From positions 1 to 32,220 of the forward strand of contig NZ_RIAS01000029.1 of assembly GCF_003719335.1 (NCBI RefSeq): a stretch of DNA of 32,220 nt. The letters run 5' to 3'. The position numbers were made by a program, and so were the translations under genes. The notes beneath the pieces were generated by a model, which had not been told where the DNA came from, searched no databases, and saw only the letters and a list, made by a program, of their open reading frames with translations. The stretch is from Paenibacillus amylolyticus. Lineage in GTDB: Bacteria > Bacillota > Bacilli > Paenibacillales > Paenibacillaceae. Of this stretch, positions 15,548-23,920 are shown one piece after another; position 1 is the stretch's first letter, and each line of letters opens with the position of its first letter.

Positions 15548-17017
15548 TTATGCTCCGTGTCCGCCCGTACCGGTACTCGCACCTGAAACCTTAAATCCGC
15601 TATGCTCCAGCAATCGGGTGCTTTCCTCGTTTAATCCACGCAGATGCACGGTTTTGCCAAGCTTCGCGTATTTGAATTTTACTTTGCCAATCGCCACAAC
15701 AGCCGTGTTGTCCCAGATATGCGAGCCGCCAAAGTCAATGGTGATGTCCTGCGGATCGGTTTCCGCATCGAATTCATCCACGAAATGGGACGAGGAACCG
15801 AAGAAGAATGGCCCGTGTACACGATACACTTTCTGTCCTTGCTCTTCGCTAGACTGTACGCGAATTTTGGTCTGTTTCCAGCCGAAGTGCAACACACTGA
15901 GCACGACGCCAACCATTACACCAAGCGACAGGTCATGTGTGTAAACAACGATGGCTACCGTCACCACCATAACGATCGCTTCAGCGCGTGGGACGCGGGC
16001 TATATTTTTCACAGAACTCCAGTCAAACGTACCAATACACACCATAAACATCACGCCAACCAGCGCTCCCATCGGTACCTGCTTCACCACACCGCTCAGA
16101 AGCAATAATAAAATCGCCAGGAACGCACCTGCCGTAAATGTCGACAGCCTGCCGCGTCCACCCGATTTCACATTAATGACGGACTGTCCGATCATCGCAC
16201 AGCCACCCATCCCGCCAAACAACCCGTTCACAAAGTTTGCAATCCCCTGACCACGCACCTCGCGGTTTTTGCTGCTTTTGGTTTCAGTCATTTCATCCAC
16301 AATGGTCGCGGTCAAAAGGGACTCCAGCAAACCGACAAGTGCCATCGTAAACGAATACGGCAACAGGATCATTAGTGTATCCCATGTCCACGCAATATTC
16401 GGCAGATGGAACATCGGCAATGTGCTTGTCAGATTGCCCATCTGACCTACCGTTTTGACATCGAGGTGAAAGACCACCGTAATAATAGTCATGATTATGA
16501 TTGCAACCAGCGGAGCCGGAGCACCTTTGAAAAAACGCGGTAAAATATAGATAATAGCCAGCGTCCCCGCCACCATCGCATACATGATCCAGTTCGCTCC
16601 CGTAAAGTGGGTGAGCTGCGCCATAAAGATCAGGATCGCTAGTGCATTCACAAATCCGGTCAACACCGAATGAGGCACAAACGTAATGAATCGTCCTACT
16701 TTAAATAGGCCTAAAATAAACTGAATGATGCCCGTCAGAATGGTCGCCGCAAAAAGATACTCCACGCCATAGTCCTTGACGAGCCCCACCATCAATACGG
16801 CCATAGCTCCTGTTGCTGCCGAGATCATGCCCGGTCTGCCGCCCGCAATCGAAATGACGATCGCAATCGTAATCGACGCGTATAACCCCACCATCGGATC
16901 TACACCTGCAATGATGGAGAACGCGATCGCTTCCGGAATCAGCGCCAGTGCTACGGTAATTCCTGCGAGCACATCTCCGCGGATATTGCCAAACCACTGT
17001 TGTTTTAACGTATTCAT
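15548..17017 (-). CDS. SulP-family anion transporter with STAS domain
   Basis: 489 residues starting at ATG 17017, with TAGGAGG about 14 bases upstream, slightly long. The N-terminal 390 residues are strongly hydrophobic with about ten or more membrane helices, and include ALIPEAIAFSIIAGVDPMVG, the conserved first-helix signature of SulP/SLC26 carriers. The C-terminal 90 residues are soluble and form a STAS domain: YRVHGPFFFGSS, ITIDFGGSHIWDNTAVVAI and HLRGLNEESTRLLE. In the STAS core the usual DSSG is replaced by WDNTAV. Family members take up sulfate, bicarbonate or other anions, often in exchange or with Na+; the substrate cannot be read from sequence. The gene stands alone on its strand, with a likely terminator at 14992-15032. 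Confidence 0.95.
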   Translation of the reverse strand: MNTLKQQWFGNIRGDVLAGITVALALIPEAIAFSIIAGVDPMVGLYASITIAIVISIAGGRPGMISAATGAMAVLMVGLVKDYGVEYLFAATILTGIIQFILGLFKVGRFITFVPHSVLTGFVNALAILIFMAQLTHFTGANWIMYAMVAGTLAIIYILPRFFKGAPAPLVAIIIMTIITVVFHLDVKTVGQMGNLTSTLPMFHLPNIAWTWDTLMILLPYSFTMALVGLLESLLTATIVDEMTETKSSKNREVRGQGIANFVNGLFGGMGGCAMIGQSVINVKSGGRGRLSTFTAGAFLAILLLLLSGVVKQVPMGALVGVMFMVCIGTFDWSSVKNIARVPRAEAIVMVVTVAIVVYTHDLSLGVMVGVVLSVLHFGWKQTKIRVQSSEEQGQKVYRVHGPFFFGSSSHFVDEFDAETDPQDITIDFGGSHIWDNTAVVAIGKVKFKYAKLGKTVHLRGLNEESTRLLEHSGFKVSGASTGTGGHGA

Positions 17018-17249
17018 ATGTTGTTGCTTTGCCTCCTAGATTTGTCCCTCAAATTAACAATTAAATGAAGATTGACGGATGCCATTCACGCAGATGTAAT
17101 CAACCAATAACTATCGAAAAATTGACATATTATCTTTGCTCATTAAGACATTTTACACTCACTCATTCTCCTAGACAATCAAAAATAACATAACCAAAAA
17201 TTCCAAAAACAAACTTCTTTCTAAAACTAATACCCTAATTATTTATTGA

Positions 17250-17510
17250 ACTCCTAAGGAGAATAAGGTAATATTTAGGATAAATAAAAGTATAAGGAAG
17301 CGGAGTTTTAGTATATTTTTTCAGAAAAAGTTTATTGATTCAAATAAAAACTCAAGACAAGGAACAGTTGACTATGTTCCTGCAAATGGTTATTCGGCTA
17401 TAAAAGTTGAGCCAGCACCTAACTATAATAATAATTCATTTATTCAGAATAAAGCTTATCAAAACTACTTGCAGGGCAAGAAGTATACCGATGAAGATTG
17501 GACAAGATAA
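17250..17510 (+). pseudogene. Headless ORF, likely 3' remnant of a decayed gene
   Basis: The frame from the in-frame TGA at 17247 to the TAA at 17508 is open for 86 codons but contains no ATG or GTG and only one late TTG. Its C-terminal part reads like protein (RQGTVDYVPANGYSAIKVE, then QNYLQGKKYTDEDWTR at the end). A good terminator follows 18 bases after the stop, which suggests this was the true end of a gene. An AAGGAG at 17256-17261 precedes only ATA/ATT codons. The region is visibly AT-rich. It may be the tail of a deleted gene, or less likely a gene with a non-standard start. Family unknown. Confidence 0.45.
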
Positions 17511-17527
17511 TAATTTCTGATTTTACC

Positions 17528-17567
17528 ATAACAGATCTGCATAAATTAGCAGATCTGTTATTCTTAT
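17528..17567 (+). terminator. Intrinsic terminator after the ORF remnant
   Basis: ATAACAGATCTGC (17528-17540) pairs perfectly with GCAGATCTGTTAT (17549-17561), 13 base pairs with an 8-base loop, followed by TTCTTATT. Confidence 0.75.
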
Positions 17568-17595
17568 TAAGAATACTAAAAACGGAGGTATGACT

Positions 17596-18222
17596 TTGAA
17601 TTCACGCTTAATTAACTCGATAATTGGCTTCTGTATTGTATTCTTATTGGTCGGCTGCACTGCAAATACGGAAGGGACAGAAGACAAACCTAAATCCGAT
17701 CATATCATTTATTCTCAAGAGTATACGAAGGAACTCAAAGCCATAGAAAAAAACATGCTTGAGAATCCTGAAGTATTCCGTGAAACTTCAAATGAAAATT
17801 ACAAAATTTCTGCAACTGTTAATTTAAGTGTTCAAGATGGGGTTGAAAGAATGGTATATGAAATTTTCGTTAAAGACCCTAAGATTAAATTTGAAGATCT
17901 TAAAATGAGTTTTAACTTGAATCCAGATATGTTACAAAGGATTAATACGAGTAATATTTTTGAAAGTAATGTTTTGAATGATGCCCCCCTCACAATCTCT
18001 ACTGATAGTGAAACTACTGGAGCTAGTCTATTTAGAGCTTTTTTACTTGATAAATCAAAATTGGATAAAGAAACTCTTAATCTGTATAAAGATATGTTTG
18101 TGAAAATATCCTATGTAATTGATGAGAAAGTCCATCAAGATTTTTTCAAACTTCAAGCAACTCCTTCGGAAGAGATACAAACCTATTTAAAAGAAGCATC
18201 TTCAGAAGATCAAAACAAATAA
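17596..18222 (+). CDS. Putative lipoprotein of unknown function
   Basis: 208 residues from a TTG at 17596, favoured because GGAGG lies 7 bases upstream; the ATG at 17590 is only one base from that site. A lipoprotein signal peptide is clear: a short basic start, hydrophobic core IIGFCIVFLLVGC, with the lipobox Cys at about residue 21. The mature part is acidic and polar with alternating helices and strands (KISATVNLSVQDG, MVYEIFVKDP) and no motif I recognise. It would be anchored to the outer face of the cytoplasmic membrane. The codon usage is AT-rich, unlike the flanking genes, suggesting acquisition by transfer. Its place after an ORF remnant recalls an orphan immunity or accessory lipoprotein, but this is speculation. 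Confidence 0.78.
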   Translation: MNSRLINSIIGFCIVFLLVGCTANTEGTEDKPKSDHIIYSQEYTKELKAIEKNMLENPEVFRETSNENYKISATVNLSVQDGVERMVYEIFVKDPKIKFEDLKMSFNLNPDMLQRINTSNIFESNVLNDAPLTISTDSETTGASLFRAFLLDKSKLDKETLNLYKDMFVKISYVIDEKVHQDFFKLQATPSEEIQTYLKEASSEDQNK

Positions 18223-18305
18223 TCGATTATAAAGCACATTACGATAAACAGACTATACTCATAAAAATAAGTCCACTTAATGAATCTGAACAAAGTGGAA
18301 ATTAT

Positions 18306-18358
18306 AAAAAATCCGACATTTCATTTTTAAGAATGATTGTCGGATTTTTATGTTTTTT
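18306..18358. terminator. Bidirectional intrinsic terminator between convergent genes
   Basis: AAAAATCCGACA (18306-18317) pairs perfectly with TGTCGGATTTTT (18338-18349), with T-runs following on both strands. It separates the convergent lipoprotein gene (plus) and ABC1-kinase gene (minus) and can serve both. Confidence 0.82.
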
Positions 18359-20029
18359 CTAAAACCTGCCTGATTTAAAAATCGAGTACAGTAAGAACGC
18401 CACCATGAGGATCGCCACGAGAAAACCAATCTCAATCACCGGAATATCCCACAGCATCGTGGATTGGTGACTAATCGAAGAACCGATAATAAGTCCAACC
18501 ATGATGATACAGAAGGCGAGCAGCACAATGCTGAACGATAAACGATTGCTGATCTGATCCAGCCTGCGCATGAGTGACTCTAATTCGGGTACGCTGATCT
18601 CCAGTCGCAGCTTGCCTTTGCTGATGATGGAGGACAACTGCCGCAGCTGCCCTGGCAAACCAATGACACTTTCGGCCATATCTGCCGCACTGCGAAACAG
18701 CCGATTTTTGATCCGACCCGCGCTAAAACGTTCCTTGAGCAGCTTCCGCCCGAACGGCTCCGCCATATCCACAATGCTTAAAGTAGGATCTAGATGTTCA
18801 ATGACCCCCTCCATCGTCAGCAAGGATTTGCCCATCAGCAGTATATCTGCGGGCATGACAACCCTGTGTTTCTGGGCAATGCCAAACAGATCGTTGAGCG
18901 CCTGTCCTACACTGATTTTGGAAAAAGGAATATCGTAATATTTCGTTCGAAGTTTGTCCAAATCCACATGAAGCGCACGTGCATCCATGTCATCCGGCAT
19001 CATGCCGAGCTTCTCAATAGCACGGATCATACTATCCGTATCCTTACGCATCAGCCCGATAATAAGCGAGGCAAGTTGCTGCTTCATCTCATCACTCAGA
19101 CTGCCCACCATGCCGAAGTCAATGAAAGCCAGTCGCCCGTCCTTCAGCACCATCAGATTGCCCGGATGCGGATCGGCATGGAAGAAACCATGCATAAAAA
19201 TCTGATTGAGCAGCGCATCCACTAGCCGCTCGGCAATATTGTTCAGATCATGACCACGCTTCACCAGTTCATCCCGATTGTTTAGCTTAATACCTTCGAT
19301 ATACTCCATGGTCAACACACGTGATGAGGTTTGATCCCAGTAGATTACCGGAATCTTCACTTTGCTGTCCTGCTGATATTGCTGTGCAATCTTTTCTGTA
19401 TTACGGCCTTCCACCGTATAGTCCAGTTCTGCCATCAGAGCCTGAGCATACTCTTCCACCATCTGCGGAATCTGGTATTGTTTCACCCAATCCCAACGTT
19501 TCTCTGCCATCGCAGTCAGTTCACGCAGAATGTCCAGATCACGCTGCACAATCCGTGATATGCCTGGGCGCTGGATTTTGACCGCTACGGCTTCTCCGCT
19601 CTGAAGTTTGCCCAGATGCACCTGACCAATACTGGCTGCGGCCACCGGGGTATCCTCGAACCGGGAAAAGATCTCTTCCAGCGGTGTATCCAATTCCTGT
19701 TCCAAAATACCCCTTGCCGTCTCTGACGAGAACGGCGGAACCTGATCCTGCAATTTGACGAGTTCCCGAATAACCGATTCAGGTAACAGATCTGCCCTTG
19801 TGCTTGCAAGTTGCCCCAGCTTCACAAAAGCTGGCCCCAGCTCCTGCAACACCAGCCTGATCCGTTCGCTTAACGTCTTGGTGGGTTGCGCTTCACGCGA
19901 CATCCACCGTCTGGGCAGAGCGAGGAGCTGGAATAACCCCAGCTCCTCGACCATATAACCGAAGCCATGACGCACCAGCGCCATGGCAATTTCCCGGTAT
20001 CTGCCGACATGTTTGATCCGCACAGCCAT
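18359..20029 (-). CDS. ABC1/UbiB-family atypical kinase, membrane-anchored
   Basis: 556 residues. The ATG at 20029 directly follows the TAG stop of the upstream gene, so translation is probably coupled; AAAGGAAACGAG gives a weak ribosome site. Family marks are all present: KLGQ (70-73), the Ala-rich nucleotide loop AAAS (130-133), the invariant Lys in AVKIQRPG (K151), HADPHPGN (284-291) and IDFG (DFG at 304-306). Two hydrophobic helices close the protein (about 500-550), placing the kinase-like domain on the inner membrane face. UbiB/COQ8 proteins are ATPases that support isoprenoid-quinone or lipid metabolism. In this menaquinone-type organism the substrate is unclear. It is paired with a phasin-like gene. 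Confidence 0.93.
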   Translation of the reverse strand: MAVRIKHVGRYREIAMALVRHGFGYMVEELGLFQLLALPRRWMSREAQPTKTLSERIRLVLQELGPAFVKLGQLASTRADLLPESVIRELVKLQDQVPPFSSETARGILEQELDTPLEEIFSRFEDTPVAAASIGQVHLGKLQSGEAVAVKIQRPGISRIVQRDLDILRELTAMAEKRWDWVKQYQIPQMVEEYAQALMAELDYTVEGRNTEKIAQQYQQDSKVKIPVIYWDQTSSRVLTMEYIEGIKLNNRDELVKRGHDLNNIAERLVDALLNQIFMHGFFHADPHPGNLMVLKDGRLAFIDFGMVGSLSDEMKQQLASLIIGLMRKDTDSMIRAIEKLGMMPDDMDARALHVDLDKLRTKYYDIPFSKISVGQALNDLFGIAQKHRVVMPADILLMGKSLLTMEGVIEHLDPTLSIVDMAEPFGRKLLKERFSAGRIKNRLFRSAADMAESVIGLPGQLRQLSSIISKGKLRLEISVPELESLMRRLDQISNRLSFSIVLLAFCIIMVGLIIGSSISHQSTMLWDIPVIEIGFLVAILMVAFLLYSIFKSGRF

Positions 20030-20410
20030 CTATTCGATCTCGTTTCCTTTGAGAGGAGGTGAGTCTTCACTTGGAGCCGGGGATTCATCAAGTTGAAGCT
20101 GAGGTGTCTGATGCATCTCGGCCAGCTTTTTTTCCAAAACCGCAACACGCTGTTCCAGACTTGTCACATCACTTTCAGAAGCCACACCAGCTTCCTGAAG
20201 CACACGTTTGACCTGCTCCTGAATGACACGTTTCAGCTGGCCCTGCTCTTCTTCACCACGTTCCAACAATCGTTCTACAAACGCTTTGGATTCTCCAGGC
20301 GCAAGCTTCCCGCGCTCCACAAGATCATCCACCGTTTTCTCAATCTTTTCTTTGCTGACTACCGTGAGACCAAGCCCTAACGAGAACGCCTTCTTGAACA
20401 AATCGCTCAT
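20030..20410 (-). CDS. Phasin-like coiled-coil protein
   Basis: 126 residues from the ATG at 20410, chosen because GAGGAGG lies 9 bases upstream; another ATG at 20419 abuts that site. The N-terminus has a short amphipathic stretch (LFKKAFSLGLGLTVVSKEKI), followed by VDDLVERGKLAPGESKAFVE and a long coiled coil (about 50-105) ending in LEQRVAVLEKKLAEM. The C-terminal tail is acidic and Pro/Ser-rich. This fits the PhaF/phasin-like family of granule- or membrane-associated helical proteins. The stop codon abuts the ATG of the ABC1 kinase, so they form a two-gene operon. Whether it binds polyhydroxyalkanoate granules is unknown; no PHA synthase gene is in the window. Confidence 0.85.
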   Translation of the reverse strand: MSDLFKKAFSLGLGLTVVSKEKIEKTVDDLVERGKLAPGESKAFVERLLERGEEEQGQLKRVIQEQVKRVLQEAGVASESDVTSLEQRVAVLEKKLAEMHQTPQLQLDESPAPSEDSPPLKGNEIE

Positions 20411-20467
20411 CTTATTCATCCTCCTCTTCGGTTGTCTATATATTACACCTGTTAAACCTCGACATGC

Positions 20468-20485
20468 AAAAAGGAGAGCTTCCTT
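20468..20485 (-). terminator. Weak possible terminator at the end of the ThuA-like gene
   Basis: On the minus strand AAGGA pairs with TCCTT around a 5-base loop, followed by a T-run, overlapping the stop codon of the ThuA-like gene. The stem is short. Confidence 0.3.
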
Positions 20486-21122
20486 ACACGTACCGTGCTG
20501 CCCATTTGCCTGCTTGCAAAACTAATCGACGATATGTTTCATTCGCAAAGGATGGAACAGAATGCCCAGGCATCAGGTAAACCATTCGCCCGAGTCCATA
20601 CTTATGTGCCCAAGCTGCCGGTTTCGGCCCCTCTTTAGACTGATATTGCAGCAAAATTTTAGTCTCGGTAAATGAACCGAACTCGAATTCATAAGGTTCT
20701 TCTTCCATCGTAAAACCGGAAATGCCCTCCGTCACGGGATGGCTCTCTTCCGTCACCGTGAACTCCAGCGGCGCATACGGCGGGTGATGAAGAAATTTGG
20801 CGCCAATCATCTGTTTGATCTCATTTCGATTCTGAAGCGAGATGCCATTATGTAAGATGACCAGTCCGCCCCCGTTACTTACATAAGACAACAGACCTGC
20901 TGTCTGCTGCGGGGAGACTTTGCCTCTCCAATCGTCCATGTATGAGATACACACATCAAATCCCGAAATATTTTCATGAAGCAGCATGTTGCGATTTTCA
21001 CTGCACTGAACCGTAATCGTATCTTGAAAAATCCGGCTAATCTCCGCATCTACCCCTTGTAGCGGATGCCAGTCCGGATGTGTATAATCTCCAATTAAAA
21101 GTGCCTTTTTGCGATGATCCAT
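20484..21122 (-). CDS. ThuA-like / class I glutamine amidotransferase-like protein
   Basis: 212 residues from the ATG at 21122, with GGAG 9 bases upstream; the ATG at 21131 abuts the site. The fold signature is that of the ThuA (trehalose-utilisation) family: a first strand with ALLIGDYTHPDWHP, FDVCISYMDDW (about 54-64), a Gly-rich loop in SNGGGLVILHNG, and KYGLGRMVYLMPGH near the C-terminus. There is no Cys-His-Glu amidase triad, as is normal for ThuA. Family members are linked to carbohydrate metabolism, but their reaction is poorly defined. The gene is on the same strand as the phasin/ABC1 pair, 73 bases upstream, and may be independently transcribed. Confidence 0.85.
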   Translation of the reverse strand: MDHRKKALLIGDYTHPDWHPLQGVDAEISRIFQDTITVQCSENRNMLLHENISGFDVCISYMDDWRGKVSPQQTAGLLSYVSNGGGLVILHNGISLQNRNEIKQMIGAKFLHHPPYAPLEFTVTEESHPVTEGISGFTMEEEPYEFEFGSFTETKILLQYQSKEGPKPAAWAHKYGLGRMVYLMPGHSVPSFANETYRRLVLQAGKWAARYV

Positions 21123-21745
21123 TATAATCATCTCCTATCTTCTAATCTTGTTCGTTTAGATTCGTCTGCACACTCCATATCCTATAAATTAACCACGCTT
21201 TATCAAATCGACTACCGTGATGCGTCTTCATCTCTTCTCCTGAAAGCATTACATGAATCTACTTCAAATGCCTCCGTTATTCCGTGGTTTGTTTATCGGC
21301 AAGTGTATCTCTTCGATTTAGGTTTCGAATAAGACGTTTACCTCTCACAATACTTCCTAGTATAGCCGTATAACGGTTTGGCATATCCATATCATGCCTA
21401 TCCAGCTTGGGCTCACCGTCTCCCTTGTCACAACACACTCCATCCCTAACACATTCCACATGATTCACTAAAAACCTTTAATTGTACAGTCCAAGACCCA
21501 ACTTCACGACCAAAGTCTCAGGAGGTTCAAAACGAATTCAAGCCCTTCCGCTTATTGCCGAAATAGGGAGAGCAGGCTGGTTCCACCAAACGAAAAATCA
21601 GCCTCATCGTACTTCGTTTTCTAACCTCTGTCCATCCATTTTGGGCTCTGTGCATCCATATTTAACATTACTTCCGTGCCGCATATGGATGCGTTATGCA
21701 CGTTTGATCTGAGGACGATCATTGCACACGGATGCCGCGCTCGAA
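21123..21745. other. Spacer of about 620 bases without a recognised gene
   Basis: Lies between the 3' end of the cobalamin operon and the ThuA-like gene. Several short ORFs exist on both strands, but none has a ribosome site with protein-like composition. No strong terminator was found just after cbiA, and no tRNA, palindromic element copy or tandem repeat is visible. Confidence 0.5.
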
Positions 21746-23488
21746 CTAAGCTTGGTGCTCGCGATACAGTCGACAATGTTCCACCCATCTCTGTGCGGCT
21801 TGCGGGTCAGAACCAAGGTGCACATGTGTGTATCCAGCCACGATATTGCCCAAAGCATATCCCTCCTGCTTCGAACCCCTTAACCCCTTCGTCTCATAAG
21901 CATATGGGATAAGTTGCTCGTCGCGGTACGTCATCGTTGAATAATGGAATTCATGCCCCCGCAGCACTTCACCCTGTTTTAGCAAAAAGGAATCCTGAAC
22001 CGCACTCGCCTCCCGGTATCCCAGTGCAGCTCGTTTCTTCTGCATCTGTACCTGCGCAGGAATAATGCCTGCCATGGTATACGTCCGCCCTTCACGATCC
22101 GTCAGCGTTTCGGCCAGTACCATATAGCCGCCGCACTCCGCAAACAGCGGCATCTGAGAACGGGCTGCTTCACGGAGCCCTTCCAGAAAACGCTCGTTTC
22201 CGGCAATCACCGCTGCGAACTCCTCAGGAAAACCACCGCCCAGATAAATGCTGTCCGCCTCTGCCGGAATGCCTTCACCAGCGAGTGGACTGAAATACTT
22301 TAGCCTTGCCCCCGCTGCTTCCAGCAGTTCCAGGTTATCGGGATAATAGAAGTTAAATGCTGCATCACGTGCGACGGCAATAACAGGCTGGTACGTATCC
22401 GGCTTGCTGTGGATGTGGAGAGTTTTAAGCTGGGACACACGCTCTGCGTCGTTCACGCTGGTTGTATGGGTAATGTGACTGATATCGGCAGCGTTAGCTG
22501 CAAGGCTGTCTTTGTTGGTGTCCCTAGTTTGATCAGAAATAGCATCTTGGATGATGTTGTGAGGATTCACCGTTTGGATTGCTATGGAGCTTGCTGCAAC
22601 ATCATCGCTCCCTTCCAAGTATTGGAGAGGGGGAGCACTTGCGGCCAGTTCCAACAGAAGATTCAGATCCGTGCCTTCCAGCAGCACATCGGCCGCCCGC
22701 TGGAATAAAGGCTCCAGTTCTCCGCGCTCGATTGCGGGAACGAGTCCGAGATGCCTTTCCGGGATGGACATGTCTTCATCCCGCTTTAGCCAACCAACGA
22801 CCGGGATACCGCACATTTGCTCAATGGCTTTTTTTACAATCGTATAATGCCCCGCACTTCCGCACCGATTAACAATAACACCAGCAATATTTAAATCAGG
22901 TTCAAGTTGCTGAAAACCCAGTACAATCGCCGCTGCACTCCGTGCCATACTGCGTACATCCACAACCAAAATCACAGGTGTCTGCGTAATCATCGCGATC
23001 TCTGCGGTAGAGCCGATGTTGCTGAGCGGATCTTTGCCATCGTAGAGGCCCATCACACCTTCAATAATGGAGATATCATGTCCCGCGGAAGCACGCTGAA
23101 ATGTCTGCTTCACATATGCAGGCGAAGTCATCCATGCGTCCAGATTGCGTGAAGCTCGACCTGTCACTGCCGTATGATACGTTGGATCAATATAATCCGG
23201 GCCGCACTTGAACCCCTGCACACTCATTCCACGCTGAGCAAGTGCCTTCATTAGACCGAGCGTTACAGTCGTTTTGCCAGCCCCACTCCCCGTACCTGCG
23301 ATGATCAGCCGAGGTGCACTTTGGTTATTGGGCGTCACTGTTATGGGTTCGTTATTGAACGTAGTCGGTTCGATTTTGTTATTGGACGTCATTGGTGCGG
23401 CTCCGTTATTAGACTCAGTTGGTAAAACTTCATTCGTTGGTAAGGCTTCATTATTGGATACGGTGGTCTTTACATTTTTTGAGTTCAT
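21746..23488 (-). CDS. cbiA: Cobyrinate a,c-diamide synthase (CbiA/CobB)
   Basis: 580 residues; ATG at 23488 preceded by GGCGGG. The enzyme amidates the a and c side chains of cobyrinate using ATP and glutamine. The N-terminal dethiobiotin-synthetase-like domain has AGTGSGAGKTT (64-74), KCGPDYIDP (94-102) and EGVMGLYDG (143-151). The C-terminal glutamine-amidotransferase domain has YLGGGFPEEF (415-424), nucleophile C452 in FAECGGY, and HVH near 555-557 as the probable catalytic His. At 580 residues it is about 120 longer than the usual ~460. The excess is an Asn/Thr/Pro-rich N-terminal extension (1-59, with repeated SNN/TNN and PT units) and a polar linker of about 80 residues (286-366) between the two domains. 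It is separated from cbiG by 721 bases of repeats. Confidence 0.95.
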   Translation of the reverse strand: MNSKNVKTTVSNNEALPTNEVLPTESNNGAAPMTSNNKIEPTTFNNEPITVTPNNQSAPRLIIAGTGSGAGKTTVTLGLMKALAQRGMSVQGFKCGPDYIDPTYHTAVTGRASRNLDAWMTSPAYVKQTFQRASAGHDISIIEGVMGLYDGKDPLSNIGSTAEIAMITQTPVILVVDVRSMARSAAAIVLGFQQLEPDLNIAGVIVNRCGSAGHYTIVKKAIEQMCGIPVVGWLKRDEDMSIPERHLGLVPAIERGELEPLFQRAADVLLEGTDLNLLLELAASAPPLQYLEGSDDVAASSIAIQTVNPHNIIQDAISDQTRDTNKDSLAANAADISHITHTTSVNDAERVSQLKTLHIHSKPDTYQPVIAVARDAAFNFYYPDNLELLEAAGARLKYFSPLAGEGIPAEADSIYLGGGFPEEFAAVIAGNERFLEGLREAARSQMPLFAECGGYMVLAETLTDREGRTYTMAGIIPAQVQMQKKRAALGYREASAVQDSFLLKQGEVLRGHEFHYSTMTYRDEQLIPYAYETKGLRGSKQEGYALGNIVAGYTHVHLGSDPQAAQRWVEHCRLYREHQA

Positions 23489-23520
23489 CGTTCATCCCGC
23501 CTTTGCTTTACATATAACAA

Positions 23521-23563
23521 ATAGACCATCCCATATCGATTCCAACGGCCTGGGACGGTCTAT
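23521..23563 (-). promoter_or_regulatory. Leader hairpin 32 bases upstream of cbiA
   Basis: ATAGACCATCCCA (23521-23533) and TGGGACGGTCTAT (23551-23563) form a 13-pair stem around a 17-base loop. On the minus-strand RNA the single non-Watson-Crick position is a G-U wobble, whereas on the plus-strand RNA it is an A-C mismatch, so the structure is optimal for the cbiA transcript. Only a short T-tract follows. No cobalamin-box (GCCACTG) was found nearby, so I do not call a B12 riboswitch. It may be an attenuator, stability hairpin or the terminator of the upstream transcript. Confidence 0.45.
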
Positions 23564-23733
23564 GAGGTGATAACAGCTACTTTTTGTGTGTGAACGCATC
23601 AAGGCGAAAATGTAGCTTTAGTCCACTTGGATGGATTGCGTGATCTTGGCAGACGTGATTCTGATTCTACAACTGATGAAACCCAGAGCAACTCAAAGTA
23701 TCCAAGTACCGACTCCTCCTTTGATGCTCCACC

Positions 23734-23880
23734 TCTAACGATCACCAGAGACCCTATTTCGCGAAAAAAGCACACTTTCAAATTTTAACGATCCTGTGGA
23801 ACGTTATTTGGGGTAAAAAGCTCGAATTCTAGCCATTTTCTCTGCAAAATGCCCAAATAACGTCTGTGGTGATCGTTAGA
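23734..23880. repeat. Palindromic interspersed element, copy C (truncated)
   Basis: Forward units start at 23734 (TCTAACGATCACC) and 23784 (TTTAACGATCCTG), and a reverse unit ends at 23880 (GGTGATCGTTAGA). The F1-F2 spacing (50) and F2-R1 span (97) match copies A and B exactly. The fourth unit, expected to end at 23930, is missing and a heptamer repeat array begins at 23921. It sits between cbiG and cbiA inside the cobalamin cluster. Confidence 0.8.
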
Positions 23881-23920
23881 GATGCCACGCTGATTATTTT
23901 GGAGAAATGCTGGTTGCCCG

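Noticed and set aside
17113..17118. TTGACA on the plus strand as a -35 promoter element
   Set aside because: No -10 hexamer at 15-19 bases, so not called.
21482..21912. Small plus-strand ORFs downstream of cbiA
   Set aside because: No ribosome sites, low-quality composition and partial antisense overlap with cbiA.
23489..23733. Cobalamin riboswitch upstream of cbiA
   Set aside because: No GCCACTG-type box or expected multi-stem layout was found; only one simple hairpin is present.
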